Origin: Cyclaneusma minus | Lineage: Eukaryota; Ascomycota; Leotiomycetes; Marthamycetales; Marthamycetaceae | Assembly: GCA_037179335.1 (NCBI GenBank) | Contig: JAKZHN010000043.1 | Location: 248,001-312,000, forward strand | DNA length: 64,000 nt | Direction: 5' to 3' | In this document: in pieces, positions 22,951 to 34,828 of the stretch | Numbering within the stretch: the first letter of the stretch is position 1 | How the letters are laid out: each line of letters begins with the position of its first letter | Made by a program: the position numbers and the translations under genes | Notes under the pieces: model-generated | What the model was told of the DNA's origin: nothing | Databases searched by the model: none | What the model saw: the letters and a program-made list of their open reading frames with translations, nothing else

Positions 22951-23869
22951 CCCCTGACCGCACCGACCCTCGTCACCTCTCAAACCCATCGACACCAAGA
23001 CCACCACCATAAAGCAGTTCAATCCTTCGCATTCAGGCGAGCCGCCAAGCGTATGAGTGGAAAGCAGTCTTTGAACAACTGTAAATGAGGATATAACATT
23101 GTCGCTAGAAATGTTACTAAACGAGAACCATCCTCTCACCCCCAAGCTTGGTAAACAAGACAGATAATCCCGAAAATGGGAAAGCCCAAAAAAAACTTCT
23201 CTCCTCAAGCCGCCCATCACAATATGGAAATATTTCTTACCCTTGCTGCGTATTTAAAAGCTCAACGCCTTCGGGCAAGCCGAGTCCACCCGGGTAAGCC
23301 TACCCCTATTATCAGTATTTCAGGAGTCAGGAAGATACGTGGGTGGACAGCCACCCAAGCCGGGGTCTCTATTTTGCCATTTTTTTGATTTTTTTTTGGT
23401 GCACCGAGGTCTATGGAGTTGTTAGCGAATCCTTTGACCAATTAAACCGAGAAGTGTGGAACAAGACAGCGGGTAAGACAGCTTTAGTTTGAGATTTTAT
23501 TGTTACTGAACGAGCGGCTTTTGGGATATGATGGGGTGGCATTTTCAAACGGGCAGATTCTCCGAAACTACAGTCTATGGACTCTGGACCTGTCAGATGC
23601 AAAGCTTCGTTAGGTTCCCGTACAGACCTATTGGAGTAACAGAGAGGAATCCAGTTAACATACTAAATAGCCAAAGTCATCATCGTCACCGAGTCAGGAT
23701 GGAGGGAGACAATGGCATCCATTGGCTCTTAACTCTCACCCCCGAGCGAAATTCAAAGAAGCTCTGATGCATTCATCAAGTTACTGCTTTTGGTGGTAAC
23801 TGGTAACGCATCTAATCGTTGTACAAAAAAAGGTTCTCCCGAACCCGCAGACTCTAAGAACACCCAATC

Positions 23870-25193
23870 CTACCTCGTAATCATAGCCTCTCTTCCGGGC
23901 CCCGTGCCAATATAAGCCACCTTGACGCCCACAAACTCCTCAATGAACTGCACATACTCTCTCGCTGCCACCGGCAGATCGTAAAAGCTCTTTGCGCCCG
24001 TCGTCGGCTTCTGCCAGCCCTTGAACGTCTTGTACTTGATCTTGACCGTCTCCAGCAGATTCAGATCCGCGGGGAAACTTGGCAGTTCCTCGCCCGTCAC
24101 TGGGTCCTCGTAGGCCACAGCGACCTTGATTTCGGAGAAGTTGTCTAGGATGTCTAGCTTGGTGAGGTTGAGTTCCGTGTAATAGTTTACGGCGGCCGAG
24201 TATTTCACAACGACGAGATCAAGCCAGCCGCAACGTCTCCGGCGGCCGGTGGTGACGCCGAACTCGCGGCCGACTTCTTGCAGCGTGGTTCCTACTTCGC
24301 CGAGCTCTTCGGTTGGGAATGGACCGCCGCCTACGCGGGTTGTGTAGGCTTTGACTACGCCGATGATGGACTTGATCTTGGTTGGGGAGAGTGCCAAGCC
24401 GGTGAAGATACCGCCGAGACCGGTGTTCGATGATGTTACGTAAGGGTAAGTTCCATGATCGATATCCAGCATGAGCGCATTTGCGCCCTCGATCAGAATG
24501 GGAATGTTGTCGGCCTGAGCTTTGTGCATGAACGGGACAGCGTCGACAACATAATGAGCCAGATCTTGACGGTATTTCTGTGGTACTTGGCATGAGTTGA
24601 AGCCCCAAACACCAAGCAGCAATACGTACCTTGAACCTCGTGATCTCCTCTTCTACGTCATACTTGAGAAGATCCCCATATCTCTTCTGGAAATCACCTG
24701 CCAACTTCCGTAGCTTGGTCTCAAAGAGCTTCTCGTTGAAGATCTCGGCGACGCGAACACCAGTCCGGGCGGCCTTGGTCGAGTATGCTGGGCCGATGCC
24801 CTTTCTCGTGGTACCGATGCTCTTCCCCCCTAGCTCGACCTCCTCTAAGCCGTCGACCAACTGGTGCAGATCAAAGACCACCTGAGCGCGGTCGCTCAGG
24901 AAGAGACGCTTGCGCACACCCTGCAGGCCCTTTTTTTCCAAGTCGTCCAGCTCCTTGAAGAAGGCAGGCACATGTACCACGACGCCGGATCCGATCAGGT
25001 TCATGCAGCGGGGATTGATCAGGCCCGACGGCAGCAGATGGAAGTCGTAGGTTTGGCCGTTGGCGACGATGGTATGGCCGGCATTGTTGCCGCCCTGGGC
25101 TCGCGCGCACAACTGGGCTTGGGGACAGAGAATGTCGACGAGTTTTCCCTTTCCTTCGTCACCCCATTGGGCGCCGATCACGATGGTAGCCAT
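23870..25193 (-). CDS. ADE12: adenylosuccinate synthetase
   Basis: Two exons, 25193-24630 and 24577-23870 (52-nt intron), give 423 residues, the normal fungal length. The enzyme joins IMP and aspartate using GTP, the first committed step to AMP. Signature features are IGAQWGDEGKGK at residues 6-17 (GTP P-loop and catalytic Asp), NNAGHT with the catalytic His, GTTRKGIGPAY, GANALMLDIDHGTYPYVTSS, TRVGGGPFPTE and the GRRRRCGWLD loop. The start is the ATG at 25193 in ACCATGGCT. An in-frame upstream extension has only a GTG. It is head-to-head with the F-box-like gene 555 bp away. Confidence 0.95.
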
Positions 25194-25748
25194 GGTTGCG
25201 AACTGTCCGACAAGCACATAGAATTAGTACGGGGCAATGCTGAGGGCAGAGCAGAGGGGAGGGGACAAGCAAGCACTCACCTTTACGAAGACGAAAAAGT
25301 CAGCTATCGGGCGTGTCAGCGCCTTTCAATATGACTTTACCCCTCGGTACGTGCCCCACTATGCCAATCTGCCAATCGTCATTGTGCACCGCCACACCGG
25401 AATAACTCGCCCCGAGCCGACGCCGGAGGTTGGATTTGGAGCATGGCTTGGAGCAAATCCACCCCACTCCCCACACCTCTCCAGTCGTATTCAACCTTGA
25501 CAGGTGAGCTTTCCCATTTCTGACTCTTTCAACAATACGCGGTACCTGTGATGAACAATTTGTTGTGCTTGCACAGCTGGAAATTACCGACTGAGACCCA
25601 AAAGGTCGTCGACGAAATCAAATGGCTATTTCTGAGCTACCTCACAATTATCGACTTCTCGCGCGCGCTTTTCGAGACGTGGCACCGTCGCTGACTGCTT
25701 CAGGAAACGGAAACTAGAACGCCCGAGTCCATCTCCAGCGAAGTCGCC
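25194..25748. other. bidirectional promoter region
   Basis: 555 bp between divergently transcribed adenylosuccinate synthetase and the F-box-like gene. No gene is seen inside. It presumably serves both promoters. Confidence 0.6.
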
Positions 25749-26928
25749 ATGGCGTCCCCAAAGCAAATCCCACCAGCGACTTCCCGGCCCCAGAAGCGTA
25801 CCTCCACGAAAAGGCCTGCCAAGAGAAGCGCGTCCGAGAAGTCCCCATCTCGCAAGCGTCGCAAGGTGGCAACGAAACGGATCTCCGCTCTAGAATCGCT
25901 GCCAGTCGAGTTGATCCAGTCCATCTACCTGTACTGCTTGAACCCGGCTCTACCACAGGCGAGCCCCCGGATTGCCGTCAAGCTCTCCAGCGAACACATC
26001 TACTTGCGAAGCATTCTTGCTGTCGCCGATGAATACAAAGTCGAGAGCCACAAAATTCACGCTCGCATCAAGGACCGCAATGAGGATCGAAGTCTCTCCG
26101 AGAGAGTAAATATCTTGGTATGTTAGTATAGTTGAGATATTGCCATCTCGAGCTAACCTGATTCAGTCTCCGTTGCTGCGCTGCCGCTGGGCTACCTTCT
26201 CTCTACTTGCCAAAGCCGAAGAATTATTGCATGCGCAATGGGGAGATGGCGGACCGCCTCGGTATGTCATGGTTAAGGAGGATCGAGAAAAGAGATTTCG
26301 ACAGTTCATTTCGAAAGATGATCATAAAATCGGCATTCGGGCACTGTTTGAAGATGGTAGTAATTGCAAGCGCCCCTATAATCGTCAAAGGCACCTCTTC
26401 CAGGCAGCACACATCCCTGCGAGGCTTCTCAGGGGCCCGTGGACTCCAGAGCTACTCGAGAAATTCTATTATCTTGTCTCTCATCGGGCGAGGATTGATT
26501 TTGACTCTACGGACAACGAGGTAAGTCCCCTCAATCGCACAAGGGACCAAGTCTGACCTGACCCATCGCAGGATGCATTGGAAGGACTGAAGTGTGCTAT
26601 CTCGACGGGCAACATCTCAGTTCTCTACTTGTTTGACTTGCTCAGCATCGAAGACCTCATTGACACAGACCTTGCCGTATGGGCACTACGCAATGCTCGG
26701 GGTGACAAAGGAAAGATATTCTACATTCTTGGCGAGTGGATAGACTTTCAGCGGAGGCTCTGGCCCTTGGGTCCTTGTCGGACCGATCGACTAGAGCGCG
26801 AGATCGTTAACCTTCAGATTGAGGGGATTCGCGAGGACGACGTTCACAAGATGGAAGACGCTCGATTGGCAATAGTGAACATCGTTGCACTCTGGTCTAG
26901 GTCTGATCTAGATGTGGGTCTGGTCTAG
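25749..26928 (+). CDS. F-box-like protein
   Basis: Three exons, 25749-26117, 26167-26520 and 26572-26928 (introns of 49 and 51 nt), give 359 residues. The N-terminal 40 residues are very basic, with a likely nuclear signal (PSRKRRKV). Residues about 45-65 (ISALESLPVELIQSIYLYCL) match the start of an F-box, which recruits Skp1 in SCF ubiquitin ligases. The rest is alpha-helical with weak ankyrin-like spacing (LEGLKCAISTGNISVLYLF). It does not resemble a well-studied yeast protein. Such F-box-like proteins are numerous in filamentous ascomycetes, and the target is unknown. Confidence 0.75.
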
Positions 26929-27339
26929 GTACTAAATGCAAATACTGAAGCCTCGGGAATTCCGGAATGAGGTCGTGCAACTGAAGCTCGCGGTGACACG
27001 GTGATACTTCATGTGTGGCCAGTTGGCAGTGGCGCATTGCTCAAGTAATTGAGTGTGTTCTGAATTATCCGGACCACAGTCAATTGGTATACAGACTAGA
27101 GTACCTGGTAGACAGATCTCGGGTTTAGCATCTGATAGAAAAAAAGAATTCCAAAAAACTACTTTATGTGCTCTGAGGCGTGCTGCAAGAATTGTCAACC
27201 AAGGGAGCAGCATGTGATTGGCCGTGCTTGGCACGTCTAAATATTTTCCGAACTTTTGACGGTTCGCATCGCAATTCACAATCGCACATATGCAGACGCC
27301 GCTCTCCAAACTTTGGATGCCTCCGCTGCGACTGCTGAC
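26929..27339. other. intergenic, 5' leader of the Mg2+ channel gene
   Basis: 411 bp between co-oriented genes. It contains an upstream ATG at 27290 whose reading frame overlaps the Mrs2 start (see the uORF entry). Nothing else is supported. Confidence 0.5.
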
Positions 27340-27391
27340 ATGCCCCCTTCGATGCGTGTGCGTGTCCCTGCTCCGTCTGACTCTTTATTGA
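27290..27391 (+). promoter_or_regulatory. overlapping upstream open reading frame
   Basis: An ATG at 27290 opens a 33-codon frame ending in TGA at 27389-27391, out of frame with and running across the main ATG at 27340. If the transcript starts upstream of 27290 it would reduce initiation at the main start. Transcript start data are lacking. Confidence 0.35.
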
Positions 27392-28977
27392 GGTTTCTGA
27401 GATCGCAGTCAGAAGGTCTTTGCTTCTCCAGCGCCAACCCTCGAACAATTGTCCTCGACCACGCTGCACCGCGCGGACGCCAGCTTTGCCTTCGATCCTC
27501 AGTACGATGGCTCTCTACGACGAACCAGCGGCGCAATGCCTCTGTAGACCCGAATCTATGGCGCAAGTGGTGGTCCTGGACCGGCAAACACAAAGAGGCG
27601 CGGCCTTTGAAGCCGGATGACCTGCCATTAGCTCCATTTCTTGAAGATGGTGCTCCCCTGGGCCGGGGAAAGATCACAACCGCGAAACCGTCCCTGGAAC
27701 CCAGACTGCGATGCACGGAATTCGACGAAAATGGGAATGTAACGCTCGTGAATGGTGAATTCAAAAAGACGGAACTTATCGCAAAGGTCAGCACATTCGA
27801 ATTCCTGCGCATTGTTTGTCATGACTGACATATGACTGCAGTATGGGCTTCTTCCTCGGGATTTGCGCAAAACCGACTCCTCCCTACTGCCACTTATCCT
27901 AGTGCGTCCATCAGCTATTCTGATAAATCTGCTCCATCTGCGCTGCCTAATAAAGCACGACCGAGTCTTAGTGTTCGACATCTATGGCTCAACGAATTCT
28001 CACCACCAGTCGGTCTTCATGTATGATCTGGAAGGAAAACTTCGCCAAAAGACAAATTCTCCTGCCGCCGGTGGTCTCCCTTACGAATTCCGCGCTCTTG
28101 AAGCTGTCCTCATCTCAGTGACCTCTGGACTGGAAAGCGAGTATGAAGGAGTGAGCGAGCCGGTCGTCCGAGTATTGAAAGAACTGGAAGAAGATATCGA
28201 CCGGGACAAGCTGCGCCATCTGCTGATCTATTCTAAGAAGCTGGGAACATTTGAGCAGAAGGCGAAGCTGGTCCGTGATGCTATCGACGAATTGCTCGAG
28301 GCAGACGATGATCTGGCGTCCATGTATCTGACTGAAAAAGCTCATGATATAACAAGAGGAGAAGATGACCATACGGAGGTGGAGATGCTTCTGGAGTCAT
28401 ATCATAAGGTTTGCGACGAGATCGTGCAGGCAGCTGGAAATCTGGTCTCGAATATTCGAAACACCGAGGAGCTGTAAGTCACCGGATTGAACACTCGACT
28501 TAAGCTTTCGCTAATGTGCTTCCTGCTCGTAGTGTCAAGGCAATTCTCGATGCCAACCGAAATTCTCTAATGTTGCTGGACCTCAAAATTTCCATCTGCA
28601 CTCTGGGAGTAGGCAGCGGCGGTTTCGTCGCAGCGCTCTACGGAATGAACTTGAAAAACTTTATCGAAGAAAACGACCTGGGCTTCTTCGGGGTGAGCGC
28701 CTGGTGCTTTCTGTTCGGATGTGCCGCAGTCGCATACGGCCTCAACAAATTAAGGAAGGTGCAGAGAGTGAGCATGTGGGGCGAGTCGGGACGAAGAGCG
28801 GCCAGAGGGAGCTGGAGGACGCTTGAAGACGAAAGTACCAGGTCGCTTCTGGAAGCTGGGCGAAGAGAGAAGGGCGAACGGTACAGGAGGCTGAAAGAAG
28901 AACGGGCCAGCGCCATTCGGGAGGGGCTTGAGGATCACAAAAGCAACGCTCAAGTGCCGATGAAGACCAAGGTATGA
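27340..28977 (+). CDS. MRS2: mitochondrial inner-membrane Mg2+ channel, Mrs2 family
   Basis: Three exons, 27340-27786, 27842-28473 and 28533-28977 (introns of 55 and 59 nt), give 507 residues. Mrs2/CorA-type channels import Mg2+ into the mitochondrial matrix. The N-terminus is a basic presequence with an RWLSTTNQRR cleavage-like stretch. The first intron interrupts the family motif AKYGLLPRDLRK. A long helical region (EALLISV-type, EDDLASMYLTEK) precedes two membrane segments. The first ends in the diagnostic YGMN (GMN at about 397-399), and the second is FFGVSAWCFLFGCAAVAYGL. The basic, charged C-terminal tail faces the matrix. The start was chosen as the first in-frame ATG. Confidence 0.95.
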
Positions 28978-29600
28978 TGGTGTGTTTTTCGGAGTTGGAA
29001 TGGATTGCATTCGAGGCAGGGCGGGGCGTTGGGGATTGTACCATCAGCCATCCTCTCGGCTTCGCAGAATACTGTATTTAGAACCTCAGCTTCGGTCCGT
29101 GTCTTCCCAAATGAAGACGTAAATAATCTGCATCCAGCGGCTACAAGCTGCATTATTCACAACTGCCTTAATCGGGCCATCTTCGACGTCTCTTGGCTTG
29201 CTATTTTGGACCCCACTGTGCACGTGACTGAGGCTTGGAGTGACGCTCTCCAACGTAACTGCCAGGCGGCCATGCTATCGAGAGTTTGTGCCAACTCGCA
29301 ACTTTGTCCGCAACACAATTACGGGCCTCCGGAGCCGATGCTTACATTGCGATCGACTCCTTTCCCCGGCTACTTCTACACCCTCTCTTCGAGCTTTCTA
29401 GAGGCGCAATGCGCTGAGGAAGCTGGTCAACTTTCCTGGGATTTGGACACTGCCGCAATTTACGCTGACGATCCTTTACGAATTGCGACTGAGCTGCCGC
29501 TGAACCTCGCAGCTGCGACTCCTCTGGCAAAGACTCCGTTACGACACACGAAATCAGTGGGACCTCTGAATTTCGACACGTAACATTTGGTACCGCCGCC
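28978..29600. other. intergenic, promoter of the Las17 gene
   Basis: 623 bp. An open frame at 29005-29583 runs through it but has no domain and sits where the promoter should be, so I treat it as chance. Confidence 0.5.
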
Positions 29601-31697
29601 ATGCCTTCCATATTGTCAGACGAGGACAAGGAGACCGTGAAGCGGATGGTTCCCAAAGCCTCCAACAAGATCCAAGCTGTCGCCGTTGCGCGACTGTACA
29701 TCGCATATCCCGATCGGTCCAGATGGACGTACACAGGCCTTCAGGGAGCGGCCGTTCTTTCGAATGACCTTGTGGGAAATACCTACTGGCTCAAGCTTGT
29801 CGACGTTTCGGTAAGGCGCCCCTGGCCCACCCCCATGGCATCGGACCTTTGTACTGACATTTTGGAAGCCGTCCAACAGGGGCGTGATTTGGGACCAGGA
29901 AATCTACGACAAATGGACCTACAACCAAGACCGAACCTTTTTCCACACCTTCGAGACAGAGCAATGCCTCTGCGGATTCTCTTTTGTGGACGAGAAGGAG
30001 GCGAAGCAATTCCTCAAGAAGATGGTTGATCGAGAGAAGAATGCAAGCAAGGCTACAAAGGCGAATCCGTTTGGTGGCAGTGCTCCCCAGCCAAGTGGTC
30101 ACCGAGGCATTTTGGGCGGCTTATTTGGCGGCCATCGACACGTTTCCGCGCCTCCCGCCCAGACACAATACACCCCTCCCGAATCGCCCAGCGCATATGC
30201 TCCTCAGCCAGCCTCTCGTCCACCGCCTACCTCCAATGGCCACAGTTTTGCAGCGCTGGATGCCATTGATCCAGATTGGCGAGAAACATGGGGTGATGAT
30301 TTGCGAAATATGGGTATCACGGAGGACATGATTCGGGACAACCAGGATTTCATTGCAGACTATATCAAGGGCCAGCAAGCAGCATTACAAGCTCCCTCAG
30401 AGCCTGTCAATGGTAACGGGAGACCTGGACCGCCGCCTCCACCCCCAAGCGGAAGATCTGCAAGTCCTCAACCTTCGGCGTCACTTTCTTCGTCAACATC
30501 GAGACGTGGAGCTCCACCGGCACCACCTCCAGCCAGAAGATCCAAGAATGAGGCTGTGGCTCGAGAGCCTACTCCTCCGCGCGAGCCTTCACCTCCGCGG
30601 GGACCCCCACCGCCAAGATTCGCCGCACCTCCACCTTTGCCAGATGCTGGCAAATTCGCAAATGAACCAAAACCATTACCACGAACTCGTCGTGGACACT
30701 CTTCATCACTATCTAATCCAGGCCCTCCACCACCTCCGCGACCCGCCAAGACTCCTCTGGACTCCGAATACGAGCCAGGAGAGTCCGGTTCCAAATTTGG
30801 TGTTCCCCCTCCTTTCACGGGAGACCGGAAAATAGGGGCTCCTCCTCCTACCCCGGCCAGAGGTCCAGTTCCTCCTCCACCACCCCCAAGAGGAGAGACA
30901 CAGTCTCACAACGATTCTCACAATCACGTACATATGATTCCTCCACCAAGCGCCATGCCTCCCCCGCCCTTACCGCCCAAAACACCAAATGCTCCAACAT
31001 CATCCGCGCCCCAAGCACCACCGCTTCCTCCTCCATCAGCTAGACCAATCCCCCCACCACCAGCACGTAACGTCGGGCCTCCTCTTCCGCCCGCCCGAGA
31101 CAATGGTCCTCCTCCGCCACCACCCCTTCCATCCACAAACGCTCCACCACCACCTCCAGCACCACCCCTCCCACCTCTATCAAGCAGCGCTCCCCCACCA
31201 CCTCCTCCGCCCCCACCCATGCCCAACAGCAGCGGCTTACCACCACCACCTCCACCAATGCCCAGCAGCAGCGGCGCTCCACCACCACCCCCCGGCCCAC
31301 CCCCGCCACCAAACCGCGACTCCGGATACGCCTCCACGACCCCATTGCCCGCCGTCAGCGGCGACCGCAGCGGCGTGCTCGAAGGTATTAAAGCAGCTGG
31401 CGGTATCGGTGCGCTCAAAAAGGTGGATCGATCAAAGGTGCGTGATCGCAGCGCTGCTATGGTACCCGGAAACGAGAATTCTAGTCCGGCGGGAGGAAGT
31501 GGGACGGCGACGGCGAGTAGTGGGCAGGGAGGTGGAGGCGGAGGGCTGGCGGATGCGTTGGCGCAGGCGTTGAATAAGAGGAAGCAGAAGGTTGCTGCTA
31601 GTGGTGAGTACTTTGATATCCTGAATCGTGTGTTTGATTTACGGGATATGCTAACGATATCATTGCAGATGATGAGGCTGAAGAGGATGATTGGTAG
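29601..31697 (+). CDS. LAS17: WASP/Las17 actin-nucleation promoting factor
   Basis: Three exons, 29601-29810, 29869-31603 and 31669-31697 (introns of 58 and 65 nt), give 657 residues. The WH1 domain fills residues 1-115 (KIQAVAVARLYIAYPDRSRWTYTGLQGA, GVIWDQEIYDKWTYNQDRTFFHTFE) and would bind verprolin/WIP. A conserved Las17 helical patch follows (AIDPDWRETWGDDLRNMGIT). The centre is a proline-rich SH3/profilin-binding region with long PPPPP runs. The WH2 actin-binding motif (RSGVLEGIKAAGGIGALKKV) starts near residue 570. The tiny last exon supplies the acidic Arp2/3-binding end, DDEAEEDDW. Without the last splice the acidic tail is lost. Role: Arp2/3 activation at endocytic actin patches. Confidence 0.95.
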
Positions 31698-32264
31698 AAA
31701 AAAAGGGGTCGTTTGTTTGAGAAGTTCTTGTTACCTCTTCGTTATTGATGATAACGAAGATATTGATTTTGCGAAGTTTCATACAGGACACACCGCCGTG
31801 TCATATATCTGAGCGATTGCTCCCCGCTATGAGCGGTCATGTCAGTCTTCCGTATTATTTCGACATTGCCATAACTCCAGCGGAGATACCCGTAACGCTT
31901 GCAACAAGTATTCCAGACTCAGCGAACTACTTCTACTCCTACCTGATTGTTCAGGCCACTTCAAACAGATTGTTTTTTTTTTGACTGTTGCCATGGCTTT
32001 GCTGATTGAATTTGCTGGTTTGAAAAGGGGGGAATCAAGCTCGGAGTGCTCTGGTGGGGTGTCTCATGGGTTTAGTTTTTTGCTGTAGCGCGCTGCGCAG
32101 CTGTAAATAGGATACACGGACAATGCAAATGCATTAAGACTTCAATTGCTGGGGGATGGGATTTGAGTGTGAACTGTGAACTGTGTTCTAAATGGATAGA
32201 AGTAGGCACGCGGTGACAAGTCTTGTACGACTACGCTCACCACCAAGGACCCTCCGAAGAACTA

Positions 32265-32440
32265 GAAATATTCCAGATAATAATTCAGAATAGTCTCAAT
32301 AACTCTAAATACTCACAGTAATTAAAAGTACTCCCAATTGGCAATAATTGAGAATATTCCAAGTGCCCGGAAGTACTCCAAGTAACTGAAGGAAGGTTTC
32401 CGAATAATCAAGAATATTTCTAGTCCTCGGAAATTCAAGA
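32265..32440. repeat. degenerate AT-rich patch resembling MITE interior
   Basis: Repeated short units such as AATATTCC, AGTAACT, AGTACTCC and GAATAATC recur every 15-25 bp, as in the interior of the complete MITEs nearby. No CAGTGG termini or inverted repeats were found, so membership is uncertain. Confidence 0.35.
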
Positions 32441-33337
32441 TACTCTTTCAAGTCGTAGCTGGACGCTCCTGAGCTTAGAACTAGAGAAATTGTCACCACG
32501 AGCTAGGATATGAGCACAAGTAGAGAACGTGCGATGGTGAGACGCCTGGGCTTCCTGGAACAAGCCAGGGAAAAGTCATACAATCCAAGTCGGAGTCACT
32601 CTCTTGCCAGGAACAGGAGAATTAAAATGAGATCCGACCGGGACTCTAGACACCAATTCAACGTACTTTTTCAAACCCCACCACCTTCGGTGATATAGCA
32701 AAGCTCGAACAAAAGGCCCTTTTTATATCTTGAGTAAAAGATCCGGCTGTGGGTCGCCGAGGCCGAATGACCTGACCTGACATTCATTCATAAACGTGAT
32801 ACAGGACCAATCTGACACATACGACCACAGACTGAGAAGAACTGGCAAACCCGTCCGCTCTTGCATATATAAGCCTCAGATCGGCACATTGGTAGTCGGG
32901 TGGGTGATCACCAGCGAATAGCTGCTGTTGTATGTTTGTGTTTTTCGCCAATTCTTTTGTGGAGCAGATATGATATTGCTTGCTTAAATTCGTTGGAGTT
33001 TTGAGAGTGTCCAAAAATGTGATATATGGGCGATGTGTTTGTTGACAAGGGATGAGAGGGTGAATATGTTATTGTGAGCAGCTGGCTGCTGTCAATAGAT
33101 CGAACTTGCTGTGCTACCAGCGTTAAAGCAAGACAAACACAGTCGCCGCCGCGGCGACGTGGTTCTGTGCAGAACTGCCTCCCCAGCAGCAGCAGCAGCG
33201 GCAGATCCGCCGCAAAATGTCGTACTGCTATGTAACATAAGTATAGCACTTGTCCCCCAGAACCCCCATCTTCCTTTTCCATACACAACAACTTTGTCCA
33301 CCTTTGTATCCTCCACCATTGTCATACTTGCAAAGCA

Positions 33338-33343
33338 TATAAG
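33338..33343 (+). promoter_or_regulatory. TATA-like element
   Basis: TATAAG about 125 bp upstream of the start of the single-pass membrane protein gene, in an otherwise CT-rich leader. Confidence 0.3.
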
Positions 33344-33466
33344 AGGCTCTCTCTGCGCCAGGCCACGCAGTCACCAGGAGTCTCTTGCAACTCTACAACA
33401 CAAAGTCGCTCGCTCAAATAAAAGCGCTCGCTCTTCACCATCCTTGTGTGCTCTACAACCATCACG

Positions 33467-34749
33467 ATGCCGCCCATTCCCCATTCCAAGGTCCGTCCTC
33501 TACATAGACCCCGAGCTCCACCTACTTCGCCCACTGACTGTTCCATTCCAGGACATTGCTGTTCGCACCGCGGACGCGCATGTTGCTGACACTCAAATGT
33601 CATCTCTCTCGGTTCGCAGTACGTCACCCCCTTCTTGCCCTCTCTGCTCCGAAGCTTCCGAAGTTCTTCCACTAAACCTTTCCACCTCGTAGGCGATGCT
33701 GTGGCCCCGTACAGTCCCGCCTACGCCCTTGGAATATGGCTCATCCTGATCGGCATCTTCATCTCCTTCAGCGTATGCGGAGCCTTCTACTTCGGCAAGA
33801 GATGGGGCGAGGAGCTGTATGTGCTTCCACATTCTCTCCATTCCATTCCTTTGCGAATGCTTGCTAACAGCTCGGGTCTTTGTTGTCTAGTGCTGTGAGC
33901 CAAAGAGGAAGAAGCATAACACGATGCCCCGGACGAGAAGGAAAACACGACACAGTGAGAGCTTGGCTATGGAAAATTGTTTTCCCCAAGGATGAACGCG
34001 AGCCACTCTGCGGCATATCATCGTCTCGCATACCTTCTCGCCAACCCGAAACACCAGCGATCGAGCACGAGACTTGGCACCGAAGCGGTAGGCAGTCGAT
34101 TGAAGGAAGCCCTATGCCGGAACAAAGCAGCATGGGTCCCGAGGACCGAACACTTCACCCACCTAAATCGATCGGATACAAGGGTTGGCCCCATGGCGAA
34201 AGACATCGACTTGAAGATCAAACTATGCCGAAGAGAGGTGACACGGCCCTCAGGCGGGCCCTCAGTGGTTTGGCTGGGAACGACAGCGATGACGATGGTC
34301 GGCGTCAACCCGGGGGTCGAGTGCAGCGCGAGAGGAGGAAGTGGGAGAAACGCGAGGAGCAGAAACCACCCCGACGCAAGCCTGTGTTTCAACTCGACGA
34401 TGAGGACCAAGATGACATTGCGCTCGAGACCAACTCTTTGGCTCCAACCGACTCTACGCGTCAAGTCAAGTCGCCATCCCCGCACAAGTCTTCATCCCGA
34501 GACGAATCTACGACTCAACACACTTCGACTCTACACAGGTCTGTGACTTTGCGCAAATCTCTGACTACTCGCAGATCATCGACTCGACGCAAGTCTCACA
34601 CTCGAGACAATTCGTCCCAACACGGCTCTCTGGACGGCAGTGAGCGGAAAGGAGATGACGAAAGCGAAATAGGCGGGGCTGGAGAGGACAAGAACATCCG
34701 GGAGATCCTTGGATCAGCAAAGGAGGGCGCCAAAGTGACAGGTTGGTAA
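33467..34749 (+). CDS. single-pass membrane protein with Ser/Arg-rich tail (hypothetical)
   Basis: Four exons, 33467-33490, 33552-33618, 33693-33816 and 33891-34749 (introns of 61, 74, 74 and GT-AG throughout), give 357 residues. All joins keep frame. One membrane segment lies at about 42-65 (ALGIWLILIGIFISFSVCGAFYFG), with the exon break just after it. The rest is predicted to be soluble and disordered. A WLWKIVFPKDE stretch lies just beyond the membrane, and there is a basic-acidic centre. Residues about 255-330 form a degenerate Ser/Thr/Arg repeat (TRQVKS, TLHRSVTLRKSLTTRRSST). No family is recognised. The small exons rest on splice-site quality and frame only. The long last exon is the firmest part. 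Confidence 0.55.
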
Positions 34750-34828
34750 GGGTGAGGCTATCCAGATAGACAGCGAGTTCCATGCATAGCTGGCGAGTTT
34801 TGTAACGAGTAGCATGGTAGCATAGCAT

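Larger units (their letters stand above)
21539..23869. other. gene-poor region with MITE copy B and imperfect repeats
   Basis: 2.3 kb between the RecA-like gene and the adenylosuccinate synthetase gene. It contains a complete MITE (21623-21848) and a three-unit imperfect repeat (about 22726-22950). Open frames around 22000-22350 on both strands look like relic or chance translation. I could not assign them to a transposon class. Confidence 0.5.
31698..33466. other. 1.8-kb intergenic region with a degenerate MITE-like patch
   Basis: Contains an AT-rich patch at about 32265-32440 resembling the inside of the MITE family but without ends. A TATA-like TATAAG at 33338, about 125 bp upstream of the next ATG, may be its core promoter. 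No gene is supported. Confidence 0.5.

Noticed and set aside
29005..29583. 192-residue frame before the Las17 gene
   Set aside because: No domain or start context, and it fills the promoter region of a well-supported gene.
30924..31418. Gly-rich antisense frame of 164 residues
   Set aside because: Reverse complement of the polyproline region of Las17.
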